Notes under the pieces: generated by a model
What the model saw: only the letters and a program-made list of their open reading frames with translations
Database searches by the model: none
Told to the model about the DNA's origin: nothing
Shown: in pieces, positions 1 through 11,797 of the stretch
Layout of the letters: each line of letters starts with the position of its first letter
How positions within the stretch are numbered: position 1 is the stretch's first letter
From: Mesodorylaimus sp. YZB2_4
Lineage: Eukaryota > Nematoda > Enoplea > Dorylaimida > Dorylaimidae
DNA length: 64,000 bases
Direction: 5' to 3'
NCBI GenBank assembly: GCA_030248295.1
Contig: JASANH010000253.1
Coordinates: 124,001 to 188,000, forward strand
Program-made: the position numbers and the translations under genes

Positions 1-2027
1 GACAAACCAAGTACCTGCCCTGGAGTCAACTCCTGAACTTTTCCAGTATAAATCAAAGGAAACGACGACCGCAGAGGCCCTTTAAGAGTGTGCTAATCGA
101 AGTCTCTGAGTGGCGGCTGGCCTGCCCCACAGTTCTGCCAATGGGGTGGACAACACAAGAGAATGGCTCTCTACAAATTCAGAACAAAAGATGGAAACGA
201 ATCGAGTGAAAACAAACAACGGAGAGCCCCGATCTCTCCCGGCGGCCTGCTCTCATACCGCCCCGGCTCCTCCTCACCGAGCCAACTACTCGAGCGACAC
301 CCCCAGGAATTCCAGGCGCCCCCCAAGCGGCAATGGTCACAACACTGAAAGATTAGTTTGTGTATTAGGCCCATTGATAGCCAACCGAACCAAGCCAACC
401 GAGTCATTTCTGCGAGCTGGCTGTTCTAGCTGAAATCGAAGTAGCCCAAGATTTCTGACGTTTTGTTTACATTGAAGTTGCTGACGCTGATGCTGCCAGG
501 CATGTCCGGGCCAGGTCAGGCTGGAACGGATCCGATCTGGCCCGAAAAATCACCATCTGAAAATTCTAAGCCAATGGTGTTCGTACAATGCTGCAATAAC
601 CGCAGGCAAACAGCCAACAATTGCACAACTTCTTTTTAACCACTCTGTCGTGTAATGTGATCAATATTCTGTGTTGATGATTCGCTGTTTTTCTGCTCTA
701 TAATTCGACTGTTATTGCACAATTAAGCTTCTCATTATTCTTCAAGACCAGAGGAAACGTGGGTGGGGGTGGGTAGTAGGGTCATTTATGATCAGCATGA
801 ATCTACTTTACTTGATCAGCTTGTATGATAGAGCTCTGAGAGGGGCTCTTGATCCATGGCACCACGATAATAAAAATGTTTATAATGGGGCGGCCTTTGA
901 AAAACTGTGGTGCTTCTGCGATTGGTCAAGAAAAATTACAACTATTTCAGATTATCCGATCCGACCATGAGCTGCCAGTCTTGCTGGTGTGTTGTGCACA
1001 TAATTATATACCGTATTTCCTTGTAGCTCGAGCGGTTGGTGAGGTTAGAAAACTTGTGAGACCCATGGACCCGCATACATTGTGCTTTTTATGTTGAAAT
1101 CCGCAGGTACTGTGCGTATGCGCGAGTACAGTATGCGAGGGCAATCTGCCAAAGGGGCGAGCAAACCATCTAAAGACATTCCCAGCCACTGTGAGCGCAC
1201 ATGCGCTGGCAACAACTGTTCAGCCCCCTCAACCAACACTGTACTGGCATCTGTGACTGGATGCGCCGACTGACTGGACGTAACACAAAAAGCAACTTAG
1301 TACCTTTATTTGCATGTATTTAACGGTGAGCTATTAAACGCTACACTCCAGTCAAAGCACTACAGCGTATTTAGGAGCACGTTACTCAATTGTCCTACTA
1401 TCTGTTTTCTATGAGAATGAACGCGCGGCACGTAAAGGGCGTGTATATTCGCAAGGAAACAGGTATATATTTTCTTTCTAGTAAGGTGGCACTCCAATGT
1501 AAGCAAGACTAGCAATGTCTTTGCACAACCGTTATGCACAATATTACAGCTTATAAAATATACTTTTTTTACACAAATAAACCCTTGTTATAAAAAAGCT
1601 TCTAAATCAGTCCATTCTATCGCAGTAAGTCCATGACTAAAAACACTACTTCTTATCCCAGCTGCCCTGAAAGAACAATGCTTTGCTCACATAGAGGAAA
1701 CTAGAGCCGCTACTTACTGTCCATAGTCGTGAACACATCGTCTATGTTGCTGAAAAATCAGAAAAAATTGATCTAACAAAGTAAGATAATGTAGAGAAGG
1801 CCTTCTTGGATTCTAAACCTTGCAATCTTCAAAAAATTCAAACTTCTTTCCAATGAACGGAGCACTAGCCATGCATGGAAGCATGAACGGTACTGGAAAC
1901 TGGTCATGCGGTTGTAACTACGATTTGCCAAGTTCAGAGCTCTATCGGGCCTCATCGTTTGAGAAATAGGGACTATGGTCTCTATACAGACTTACCAGTA
2001 TCAGTGGTGCTACTAATACGAATAATC
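1..2027. other. No supported gene
   Basis: I see no convincing gene here. A GC-rich open stretch at about 190-350 reads through on both strands, but it has no recognisable domain, no good start context and no partner exon. The rest is AT-rich, with short unrelated open frames. The region lies downstream of the minus-strand peptide gene that ends at 2028 and could include its 3' UTR. A donor-like GTAAGT on the minus strand near 1996 follows that gene's stop codon. Confidence 0.4.
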
Positions 2028-2183
2028 TTAGGGATAAGAGTCGCCGTATGGATAGTTGTCGTCGTAGGGATAGTTGTCGTCGTAGGGATAGTTGTCGTCG
2101 TAGGGATAGGGCTCAGGTTCAGGGAGTGCATGGATCATGACCATAATAATGCAGATGAACAATACCAACGCTAGCAGCCTCAT
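2028..2183 (-). CDS. Small secreted repeat peptide (YPYDDN repeats), novel
   Basis: A complete 51-residue minus-strand frame runs from ATG (2183-2181) to TAA (2030-2028). Residues 1-19 (MRLLALVLFICIIMVMIHA) form a textbook signal peptide. The remainder starts LPEPEP and then carries three perfect YPYDDN repeats and a degenerate YPYGDSYP end. The three DNA units are almost identical 18-mers, so the array looks recently expanded. The start sits in a good context (AAAA before ATG), 10 bases after a pyrimidine-rich TTTCTTTAACTAG acceptor, so the mRNA probably has a 5' UTR intron or a trans-spliced leader. The mature part is Tyr/Pro/Asp-rich and acidic, without basic cleavage sites, Cys or an amidation Gly. 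That suggests a secreted structural, cuticular or antimicrobial-type peptide rather than a classical neuropeptide. I do not recognise the family. Confidence 0.6.
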   Translation of the reverse strand: MRLLALVLFICIIMVMIHALPEPEPYPYDDNYPYDDNYPYDDNYPYGDSYP

Positions 2184-3329
2184 TTTTACTCCTAGTTAAA
2201 GAAAGGTGAATAAAATATGTGTCAACTGCAAGCTGCGCCAGTCTGACAGTCGATACTGACAAACCTCGCCAAGCGAAACCAGAGCCAATGGAGGTGGGGA
2301 AAAACTGATGCCTCTAGGACACAGATGCTCTGAACTGGAAAGATGTCTGAAGCGTCAAACCGACTGGCCTGATACTTCCCTGCTGGGGAGATTACTGGTC
2401 GCCAAACTGCCCAGAAATGCGTACAGCAGCAAATTATCCGTCGAGTGAAAACCCAAGTGAATTTATTTGGATAGCGCCCTGACCGTTTTGACCCAGCAGG
2501 AGAAAAGAGCTTAAAGACTTTTGTAACAACGTAGATCGTAAAAGTATGTCTCGAATCCACAAGCAAGACGTATGGCGTGCTCGTGCGAGAACTTAAAATA
2601 GTTAACTAATATTTCTAAGGGCGCGAACTCTGCCATGCGTCTTACTGATCTGGAAGATGTCGTTTGACACATATGCACGTACCAAAACCAGGCTGCCATC
2701 AGAGTGACTAAGGAGATTCAATGCACAGCATGGCGCCGCCCGCCACCAAATGATTAAAGGAGACATACCTGATCGTTAAAATCTGGACAATTTTATACTG
2801 CAGAGAATACTTGAGGTGTGCAATGGAGCAGGAGTCATCGGGGGGTGGGGGGCAGCTTTTATAGCTAGCTGCATGCTGATAGGCATATCAATCAAACACT
2901 AATTGCTGATTATATTGTACTCGCATTTACTCGAATTATACCCGCATTTATAGATAATAGGTCTGGCGCAGATCATACCGAGACTGGTTTGGAATCGAAC
3001 TTTTCTCGAGTCGCTGCCAACTCGCTTTAGCTGCCAGTTGGCGCGCTCCCTCGGTCCAGCTATGTACAAACGGGTGCACTTATAAAGCTTCATGGATTTT
3101 GTTTACGTGCCCCTATTGTTGTAAGCTTACTTTTACGAATAAGCAGAAATCTGGAATGCTAGCTAGTTGTGCGGCTGATGCAATCATTCCGGTCCTAGGA
3201 GTAATTGAGCGAGGCTAATGGGTGAGCACTCATTTAGCCCTTTGATGTTGATCAGCGGCACTCCTCTTTCGCGAAAGAGGAGTGCCTTTGATCGATGATC
3301 TGATCATTTGCTGCCTCGTGGTGGCCTTC
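2184..3329. other. Intergenic, no supported gene
   Basis: This is the upstream flank of the small peptide gene. Minus-strand open frames of 60-114 residues exist, but they start at non-ATG codons or have no recognisable composition. A G-rich run lies near 2839-2852. The only clear structure is the palindrome listed separately at 3257-3286. Confidence 0.4.
3257..3286. repeat. Perfect 30-bp palindrome
   Basis: Two 15-base arms (GGCACTCCTCTTTCG and its exact complement) meet with no spacer around the CGCG centre. This is one of several perfect or near-perfect palindromes of 18-45 bp in the window, the others being at 5198, 16249, 17096 and 48615. It could be the collapsed ends of a small foldback element or a cruciform-forming site. 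No gene is attached to it. Confidence 0.85.
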
Positions 3330-3935
3330 TTCATTCAGCTGCTATCCTTCTGTCAAAGATGCAGGCAAATTAGCATAGCAGCATACACGCCCACGTTGAC
3401 ACTGCAGTAAAACAGATTGCTTATAGTAAAGAAATTCGAGTAGATACGTTATTTCCCCATAACGAGGGAAGGACATGAAAGCGGCCACTTCCTCTGCGGT
3501 TGCAATAATAGCGCAGATGCTACAGCCCGAACGCGCATATCTTTCCCCACTGACGGTATCGGACTGGTGCCGTGATACTGATCATACGATCGATTGCGAT
3601 CATGCACGAGACCGTTGAATGGAATGCCCCCAGATGCCGGAAATACCATCCAGAAACAAGCACTCCAAGCCAGTGCGTTTCAACGGCAGCATACCTGATT
3701 GTATACGAATCTTATTGATACCACGCCCCATATAATGGGCTGCCACAGCCAGCAAACCGATTCCACCACCGGCAATCAGAGTGAAGCATGGTGTGTGGAG
3801 GGACTTGCTCCTGGCTATAACAACTGTCAAGGCGCTGCTATCGATGCCAACAGTTCTGAAGGTGAGAAGACCCGCTGTAGGGAAAATGATGATTCCATGG
3901 CTCGGAAAGGTAGGAACAGTAGAATTGCTAGACAT
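3330..3935 (-). pseudogene. Frameshifted Srsx-like GPCR relic
   Basis: The minus strand encodes a decayed paralogue of the receptor at 12654-13622. From the ATG at 3935 it shares the blocks KSLHTPCFTLIAGGG, an HYMGRGI segment and CLFLDGISGIWG with the intact gene. The frame then breaks after IWG near 3620. The next homologous block, CMIAIDRMISITAPVRYRQWG (the DR-Y region after helix 3), is in another frame. The following helices (the SICAII block and NLFYCSVNVGVYAAML) need at least two more frame changes and run into stop codons. No functional receptor can come from this locus. It is an old duplicate, and it shows that the GPCR family has been duplicated locally. The downstream boundary is approximate. 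Confidence 0.75.
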
Positions 3936-4543
3936 ATGAACCTAGCCACTGGATCGCGCTGCTAAGAAATAAACTCTACAGTATGAACTGCTATTTAAAA
4001 TTCTTTTTTCAACAGAGATTCTAACTAAAGATAAAACAAAGCTCACTATCAAGACATTTTTTCGGTGCAATAATGTATATTTCCCTCCTGGTTTTTCGTC
4101 AAGTTTAGCAAAGCCCTAGAAGAGTATGATGCTCTTGCCAAATGAAATGTCTAGCGATCAGATTGTTCGAGTTCTCTGAGACATGGACTAGGATGAGGGA
4201 GTATTGAGAGAGTTTACTTCAGCCTTATCAATCATCTCATGCCCCTCGGCACACAATAGTTATCAGCAGTCGATGAAGATGGTGCAACTACAAAATGTTC
4301 TCCTGGTCGTCCCTCTCTAATTAATTTGAAAGGAATTCGATAAAGAGCAAGGCAAGGCACACAAGGCATAACTAAAATGAAGTCATGTTTGCTTTTGATC
4401 TGTTTCTGAGCCTGCGAGGCCTGTCGGAAATGAAATTACTCTGGAAGAAACAGTAACATGTCTGCGTATTCATAAAAAAATTCAACTAGGTTGATCACAT
4501 AGTCGCTTCATGCGTGTGCTATAGAACTAACTTCAATCGAATA

Positions 4544-7500
4544 ATGATGGTGTCAACTGTTCACTCGGTACCAGCTATGACAGACTACGAATTTGATAGC
4601 AAAGATGGCACGATCAATGAGCTTCGACTGGAAATGGAACTTTATCGACGGACAGTAAGTACGCTGGTATCAAGAATACAAAATTTGGAAACAAAGAATG
4701 CGAAGAATGATGAAAAAAGTAATAAAAAAGGTATCCACCAATTAAAGCTACAGTAACTAGCAGGACTCTCGCGTTTAGGAAGCTTCAGTCAAAAGTTGGC
4801 GGACGATGTGTCAGCGATTGTTGGCCTAAAAGAACTTATTGCATCAAAAAATTCGTGTCTAAAACTATTTTGGGTCTGTCTTCTAATTTTTGGCATCAGC
4901 GCGACGATATTTTTTACGTACAAAACAACAGATCAATATCTAAATAGCCGATATGCCACAGACGTAAGTTAGTTTTTTCTGTAACTGTCTCCCACAGCGA
5001 AGAAACAGCACAAAGGATCCTGCGGGGTACAAAATTTTATCCGTTTTACCCCATTGGAAAACTGCTTAGTGCCCATAACGCCCACAACTGAAGCACCTTA
5101 CTTACATGCCTGCGTACAGGAGGTACCCATGCCTTTTATCCCATGTGACGGTATTCATTAAAACAGTCATGAAAACAGATTATGGAACGCTTGACTTCCA
5201 AGCCGCATGCCGAAAAAATTTTTTCGGCATGCGGCTTGGACTACTTGGGTACGACTGCAGCGGCGGAAGTTGTAACTCTTTTTGATGCACGTACAGTGCG
5301 TGAAATCGTTAAAATTCTTGTTTGAAAAAAGTTAGAGAGCATAAACTATTCGAAAATGAAAGGAACTTCTGGGCTTTGTGCCTCGAAGACTCATTTTTCA
5401 TATTCATTCCTACAGCTCCTATAGGCCTTTAAATACTGCGAACTCATGCATAACAACAGTACATAAAAAATGGATGAAGCTCTGTACTGCACTGTTTATT
5501 CCTCACGTTCCTCAATCATAAGATCGTGGGACACGCAGGAAGCAAATGAGCAGACATAATTAATTCAAAAAACACATTACAAATTGACTCTAGAACGACT
5601 GTCCAAACATCAGTGCTGTATGTCCCAAAGGACCTAGTTTGTTCGATAAAATAATAGTCGAATGCTAAAAGCACTGATCAAAAGCCTTGGTCTTAGCGAT
5701 ATTTGCAGGTAAAAACAGTGAATGCTCCTTGTTCACTCTTTCACTCATCCTCATACCAGGCTCCAATATCCGTACATGTGGAACGAGCATTCGTGAAATC
5801 GCACCCACCACGAATAAAATTTGTGAACCTGAACGTTTCCGAGCAAATGGCTTCCATCCCACAACTGATAAAAGGTCACCATATCCACTGGACAAATCGT
5901 TGATGATAAGACGAAAAGAGTGTCGCTGGGCTTGCTCCAAATTCTCAATTTCAGCCTTCAAAATCAGATCCCATGCCTGACAGGTGGGAGCTCTCTGAGG
6001 ACTTGTCAGTCCAGCCTCTCTTTTATCTTGCTCAAGTTGGCCTATGTCAATTCAGGATCGCAGGCGGCCACGGTGGTGCAGCTTTTTGGCATTCGTCTCT
6101 CTGTATTGCTCGGGGCTGGACTCGTCCCAGGTTCGATCCCCAGTGATGGAGGTCGGTTTGCGAGCCATAAACCCTCGCTGACAACGCACGCCAGCCCGTG
6201 GGTAACGGATATATCGTTACAGGAAAACGATATCGTTATCGTTCGTTAACAATACCCAAAAAATACCGTTACCAATTATCGTTAACGGGCGCTCAAAAGA
6301 TGCCGTTAACGCGTTACATATCGTTATTTTTTCGCAGAAAACTTGCCATGTTGTAGCTTAGTAAGCTCAGGAGTCTGACGGAAGGACCGCCGGAGCTCCG
6401 CTGGGCTCCTTAGCACCAGAGACAAACAGGGCCGCTTCCCAGGGGTCTGCCACATGGTCGGCCTCCGCCAAGTTCAGATAGAGGGTAGGTAAGGGCGGAT
6501 GGCCCTGAAAAACATCAGGGCACCTTCCGCCTTTTTTAACACGATGATACTGCACCCGGTAGGTGCTAGTTACAAAATAGAGTAAGTAACTATAACAAGA
6601 GATAGCAACATCGATTTGATTTCATCCTCTTTTCAATATTTGGCCCATAATTATGACACCACATTTTCAGTCAGATAAGTAAATGGACGAAGCAAAACAG
6701 TCACCATCGATCGGCCCTCTTGCCAGCCTTGCCTGCTTATTGGTATGACCCAACTCATCCTCAAAGTTTAACGATTATTCTCCACTGCCAACAGACGATA
6801 GAAATCGCGATATTCATTTCAGAATATCATTAATTTATCACTTTATAGATCCGCTTCGAGAGGGACGCTTCTTACAAATACCCAGCAATCTTACTCTGCC
6901 CCGATGGATGGATCGACTCGAGAAAGGTTGAAACACATGGCCTATCTCCAGACGCTGTCAGATATTCGTTGACATATTTCTTTTTTTACCGCAATTTTGA
7001 GTTAACAAATACGACAGCGGCTCGTCAAGAATTCGAGCAGTTTTACAATGGTCGTTTCAAATCCTTAGTTGATTATTACAAAGATATAGCCATTGACTTA
7101 GAACGAATGCAGGACGAGTTCGACTTCGCGAATTCTCTGAACGCAAGTTATTACTGCGATAAGTGTGACAAAATGGAAACCCAGTTTCATCCGTATTCCG
7201 GAATATGCTATCAGCTTTTCCTACAGGATGCCCGGTCCACGGCGCACTACTCAAATAGAGTTTTCGCTAAAATTGATTTCAGTCTGAGCGATCCTTTTTA
7301 CAAACCGCATTCCGCTTGGTATATATTTTATTCCCACGATGACAGCGGCTATATAAGTAATTCGCCAGTAATTTACATTTCCCCCTCCGAATATGCAGTA
7401 ATCCAAGTCGCGGCCAAAAGGTACATAAACCTTAAAAATTGCATCAAATCCGACTTGGGAAAATCCTACTCGGTGCAAGAATGCACAATAAAATGCGAGG

Positions 7501-8021
7501 GCGAATACAAAAAAAAACCAGCTGATTGCAAAGTGTTAGCGCACGAGTATCAAATTATGGCTAATCTGAGCGATTTGTGCAACTTTCACATCATCGGTAG
7601 TGAGTCAAATTTAGCAGTTTGGGAGTTTTTTGCGGAGCCTCCAGATGACAAGAAAGAAATCTGCGCCAAGAAATGTCTAAATATGTGTGAAAGGATGTAT
7701 TATGAGTTGACTGTGTTGTCTAGTACGCACATGGCGAATAATTTTATCGAATACTCAGAGTCTGACAGCAACAGGAATATGTCCGGTATGTTTTTGGAAT
7801 TACTTCACAGTGCACTGAACGAGGGCGGGATTATGACTTACAGGGAAGTGAATACGTACAGCTTTATTGAACTCGTCAATAACGTGGGTGGAACGCTAGG
7901 ACTTTTTGTTGGCGCAACACTCATGACATTCGCGCAACTTTTCGTGTTTCTTGCACAAAGTTGTTTTCGACAGGTTGATAGATTGATAGAAAGGAACAGG
8001 TTTCCCACTCCTAAATTATAG
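4544..8021 (+). CDS. DEG/ENaC sodium channel subunit, four exons
   Basis: Exons 4544-4730, 4779-4963, 6849-6926 and 7002-8021 join in phase to give about 489 residues. The family forms trimeric, amiloride-type Na+ channels of the plasma membrane. A cytosolic N-terminus precedes membrane segment 1 in exon 2 (the hydrophobic run LFWVCLLIFGISATIFF). Exon 3 holds YPAILLCPDGW, the equivalent of the FPAVTIC motif just outside TM1. Exon 4 carries the Cys-rich extracellular domain and the hallmark second membrane segment FIELVNNVGGTLGLFVGA, followed by a short tail. Introns are 48, 1885 and 76 bp. The long one contains a palindrome, a LINE fragment and a SINE. ATG 4544 was chosen because the open frame upstream begins with GTG; ATG 4547 is equally possible. 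A 5' exon upstream cannot be excluded. Confidence 0.85.
5198..5239. repeat. Perfect 42-bp palindrome in DEG/ENaC intron
   Basis: Two 21-base arms beginning CCAAGCCGCATGCCG and ending in a central A6T6 tract are exact complements with no spacer. It lies in intron 2 of the channel gene. It may be the fused terminal inverted repeats of a deleted transposon. In RNA it would form a long hairpin. Confidence 0.85.
5665..5980 (-). mobile_element. Non-LTR retrotransposon (LINE) reverse-transcriptase tail fragment
   Basis: On the minus strand an open frame reads KAEIENLEQAQRHSFRLI, then SGYGDLLSVVGWKPFARKRSG. This is the pattern at the C-terminus of many LINE reverse transcriptases: an LE-Q-R block, then Y--L---G---L--RR. 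No catalytic FADD box, endonuclease or poly(A) tail is present, so it is a dead fragment. It sits antisense inside intron 2 of the DEG/ENaC gene. The family call rests on pattern recognition only. Confidence 0.5.
6063..6202 (+). mobile_element. tRNA-derived SINE, family 1 copy A
   Basis: The sequence starts GGCGGCCACGGTGGTGCAGC (A-box-like) and contains a good B box, GGTTCGATCCC, about 70 bases later, then GTGATGGAGGTCGGTT. A second copy with clear base-by-base similarity lies on the minus strand at 54040-54210. Two dispersed copies with an internal RNA polymerase III promoter define a SINE family. This copy lies inside intron 2 of the channel gene. Confidence 0.75.
6203..6335. repeat. CGTTA/TAACG-rich degenerate repeat
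   Basis: Directly after the SINE, short units such as TATCGTTA, CGTTATCG and CGTTAACG recur in both orientations over about 130 bp. The pattern resembles the subterminal repeats of a small DNA transposon or a degenerate satellite. It encodes nothing. Confidence 0.5.
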
Positions 8022-8949
8022 GTAATGGTGTGTTACTAATGGTGGCGGTGGGAACTACTGTACATTTGTTGGGTCGGTTTTTTGGTATTTGGAATGGTGA
8101 CCAGATAACGCAAAATTTATGTCTCCTTTTTTTAAAATTCGCTGTGTGAGTACTGTAGAACGGAATTTTTTTAAATTTATAGAGGAAGGAGTCTTTCTCT
8201 GCGATAGAAAGGGCGCAAAATTTGAATGAAAGCTGCCTGCCAAACTGTTTCCAAAATTATTTGAAAATGCTTTGTTGTAAGTATATCTTTGAATGTGCTC
8301 GCGTGATAGTGTACAATCGAATAAGTCATATTGGTGCAGTGCACAGAAGGCATTGCTTTTCCGTAAGTATCTTGGAGGCGTGCGCAGCTCCCAAAAATAC
8401 GGGAGTGTCCATGGGACCCGCGAGAGCTTTGCAGGGACGGGAGTCTTTTTTTCGTGCGGCGGGCGATAGTGGGCGGTAAGGGGCAGACTCCAAAAATGGC
8501 GGGCGAGAGCAGGAGCGGTGTTGGTCCCGCCCAAAAAGTTAAACTCTTGCCACATTTGTGCTTTGTCTGCTATGCTGTCTGACAATGCGAGCTGCAGTCT
8601 CAAATGAACCCGAAAAAATGTTGATGATCTTTTATTTTCTAGAAGTCATGCCGCTTTGCTTGAAATGTCTTGATTTTGTGGCAGGGTGGTTTTTATGCCT
8701 TGCATTTCTTGTGAGTTTGATATACTCGACTGGTATTGCGCATGAAGAGAGAGAATCTGTGATTTTAATAGCTTTTGCTCTGCGGACAGGCGGGAGTGGG
8801 AGTGACTTTTCGTCTCATGGGCGGGAGTGGGCATGTTTTTCTTAATTGCTGGAGGGAGAAGACGGTAATGCCTCGCAGGAAAAGCCGGGGGCGGGAAGCG
8901 GGTTTGGACGGGAGCATACCACGCTCAGGCGGGACCGAAAACCCACTCC
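8022..8949. other. Non-coding, GGCGGGA-rich junction before BEL/Pao fragment
   Basis: The first part is the 3' flank of the channel gene. From about 8380 to 8945 the DNA is rich in scattered GGGCGGGAG/CTCCCGCC motifs in both orientations, a composition unlike the flanks. The retrotransposon integrase frame begins abruptly at its right edge. A long minus-strand open frame (8055-8603) shows no known domain, and I do not treat it as a gene. Confidence 0.4.
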
Positions 8950-9781
8950 CGCAACTTGGAACTGGTGGAGGACATGTCAGCCGATCAGTTTCTGTTAGCC
9001 TTCCGTCGTTTTGTGGCTCGCCGTGGGACACCTTCACACATTCTTTTAGACAATGCCAGACAATTCAAGTTAGCCAAGTCAGCCATTGATGAATTGTGGA
9101 AAAAACTCACCAAGAATGACCAGGTTCTCTCCTACATCAACCATTTGGGCATCAAGTGGACATTCATTCCTGAACGTGCGCCCTGGATGGGTGGTGTGTA
9201 TGAACGCCTGGTCCAATTGGTCAAACGCGCACTTCGCAAATCGATTTAACATCTGTGCCTCACATTTGTTCAATTCCAGACAGTCCTCAGTGAAGTCGAA
9301 GCCATGCTAAACTCCAGACCACTTGTTCATGTCGGGTCAGACTTCCAAGATGGACAAGCATTAATGCCAGCACATTTCCAAATGCAGAATCCAAAAATTG
9401 GCGTTCCTGGTATCAGTACGGCGGATGCAGATCTGGATTACGTCGACAGGATGACATTCAAGGCCGCACTTTTGGGACGCTGGACCAAGGGTGAGCGCCA
9501 CCTGCAATCATTTTGGAAGCAGTGGCGGGACGACTACCTACCTGCTTAGCATGCGAGAACGCGCTCAGTCAAAACTGCAAAGTCGCCGGGCAGCTGTCAA
9601 TCAATCACCAAAAATCGGGGACATTGTTCACATTCACCAGGGCACACCACGAGGGTCCTGGCCATTAGGCAAGATTGTTCAGCTTATTCCAAGCAGCGAT
9701 GGTGACATTCGTGCAGCCAAAGTGCAGACATCTTCTGGGAGAGTTCTCACTCGTGCAATCCTGCATTTGTACCCACTGTAA
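8950..9781 (+). mobile_element. BEL/Pao integrase C-terminal region, broken
   Basis: The frame has the BEL/Pao integrase signature: SADQFLLAFRRFVARRGTP, then the acidic-residue block DNARQF, then GIKWTFIPERAPWMGG, the -RPL- block and the DUF5641-like end (WKQWRDDYL, then GTPRGSWPLGKI). It is interrupted by an in-frame TAA at 9247-9249 and a frame change near 9545, so it is inactive. All of gag, protease, reverse transcriptase and RNase H are missing on the left, where the frame starts in GGCGGGA-rich DNA. The envelope-like region downstream belongs to the same element. Confidence 0.85.
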
Positions 9782-9989
9782 GTTTCTCACAATGACAGCA
9801 ATTCCAGCACTATCCCAGTGAAGGAAGCACCACCAATGAAGACCACTGGCAGCACTCCAAAACTTGTACCCGATTCATTAGCGTAACGCCCGCAACGCAA
9901 GGCCGCACTTGTACCCAACCAACGTATTCGAGACATGGCAACGAATTAAGCTGACAGCGTCCAGTTCACTTCAAGTCGTTCAGCTTGGT

Positions 9990-11797
9990 CAATTTTATCT
10001 GTCGCACTCCTTTTGCTCACATGCGCCTTCCTGATGCCTGGAGTGAATTCTCAGCCACTGCTCTGCGAGAGAGGAAGTGCGAAAATCACCTTGAATCTGA
10101 CAATAGATGCTTACAATTGCAAGACCGCACTGAAGGACAATGACCGAACAAAGGTTTATGTCGCGACGGTCGCCATTTACAAGCGCAACATCGCAAAGTA
10201 CGACAGCGCTGCCTACAAGTGTTCGAAGGTCAGAACTGTGGTCGAAGCTTACACAAACTTCGCGAAATCAGGATGGGAACAGCCCCATCATGAGGAAGCT
10301 GTCCCAATTATGGCCCCTGAATGTTGGGAAATAATCGGACATGGTCGCTATCGGGAAGGCCCACTATTGGGGAGAGAGACTTCTGCATTCACCGAAAACC
10401 GTGTGGAGCCACCATACACAAGCGGCAATGATTGGGACTGCTGTAAGTGGTATGCCAGAGAGACTACTAATTGTTTTCTGATCAAAGGCAAAGTCTACCA
10501 ATCATACCATGGCCACATGGAATCGAACTTGGCGAACTTCGCGCACTGCGACTACGAGAAGGCCTGCACATTACATGATCAAAGCGCCCTAGTGTGGAAG
10601 ATAAACAAAACGGCCAAGTGTGAATACGTGATCTGGAAGTCAATCGATTGAGAACTTTGAAACAATCAATTCCTAAGTGACGACTATGAACTGGCATTCA
10701 CCTGGAATAATGGTCGAGGGAAGGTCACGGTTTGGGACAGCTTAGAAGCAACAATGACGGATCAAGAAGCCCCTCTTGTCATCACAATGGGTCCAGTCAT
10801 CGCGCCGAGTGATCTACGGGGATCTAAACGTCAAGCAGGAGACAATGGAGAGAGTGACATTGTGACCCCACGACTGCAAGCACTGGAATCTCGGTGAGAG
10901 TACTTATTCAAAGTGCTCTTGCATCACGCCTTCTATTCGGTTTGTCGATCCACCCATGAACTTCAACAGATCAGCATGCTACTGGCACACTCTGAGCCCA
11001 CCCTCATCGCCAGGAAGCTTTCCAACGACAGCAACGTCATGGGTCGTCTTCATGGAACGATCTTAGAAATCTGGCCATGCAACCAAGTCGAAAGCAACAC
11101 ATTTCTCAGCATGGGCAAGAAATGTACAGAATGGGTCCCATTAAATTACGCGGTGCATGGGCAGGCCACAACGGGATTCATGGAACCGAAAACTAGAATC
11201 ATTTACGCCCACTCTGCGCCCACAGAATGCGATTTAGTGCAGGAAACATTTCTGCAAGATGCGAGTGGAAAGATTCTTCTTTATTCTGCTCACTCAGGAG
11301 AACTGCGCCCATACAACGGACCATTAGCTGACCACGCTATGTTCACGACAACGCTATCAGCCTATGCCCACTTCAAACCTGTTATCCACAAGCCGCTTCT
11401 GATGTACACAAGGGACAAACTGCGAGTGCAGATCAGCCTGAATGACATTTTCGCCTCAGTTGAAGAACACGACAGTACACTACGGGAGTTGAGCCAAGTC
11501 GTTGGACAGTCAGCTGGTTCACAAGCGAATGCTTTTTTGGACGCAGCCAGCAGATATACGCCTATGGGACTACTCGATCAGTTTACGGGCAAACTCTATT
11601 GGATCTGGGTGCAACTATCTTGTGCGTATATTACAGCCAAACCCATCTTGAACGTTATCAAATGGCTTCTGTTGAAAATCCTCAAAGGTCACGACACGGA
11701 ACCTATTGTGCATCATCCACCCACTATGAGTCAAGAAGAGCCCTGCCCCATGAAGGGCCCAGTCAATCACCCATCCAAGCCCAGCAGCCTGAACCGA
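9990..11797 (+). pseudogene. Envelope-like glycoprotein of the BEL/Pao element, degraded
   Basis: Downstream of the integrase, a long frame begins with a signal-peptide-like hydrophobic stretch and continues with a Cys-rich ectodomain-like region. After a TGA near 10651 the coding signal continues through a zone with stop codons and a frame change (10652-10912), then reopens to 11797. A basic, furin-like cleavage motif lies near 10830. A hydrophobic stretch resembling a membrane anchor occurs at about 11600-11690, followed by a Pro-rich tail. This layout (signal, basic cleavage site, C-terminal anchor) is that of retroviral-type envelope proteins captured by some invertebrate LTR elements. 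Several stops make it non-functional. Assignment is by layout and position, not by a recognised motif. Confidence 0.6.

Noticed and set aside
1959-2174. Plus-strand ORF with Val-Val-Val-Gly-Ile repeats
   Set aside because: It is the complement of the YPYDDN repeat gene; the minus strand has the ATG, signal peptide and stop, so the plus reading is a shadow.
8055-8603. 182-residue minus-strand open frame
   Set aside because: No known domain, lies in a GGCGGGA-rich repeat junction beside a broken retrotransposon, and other frames are similarly open.
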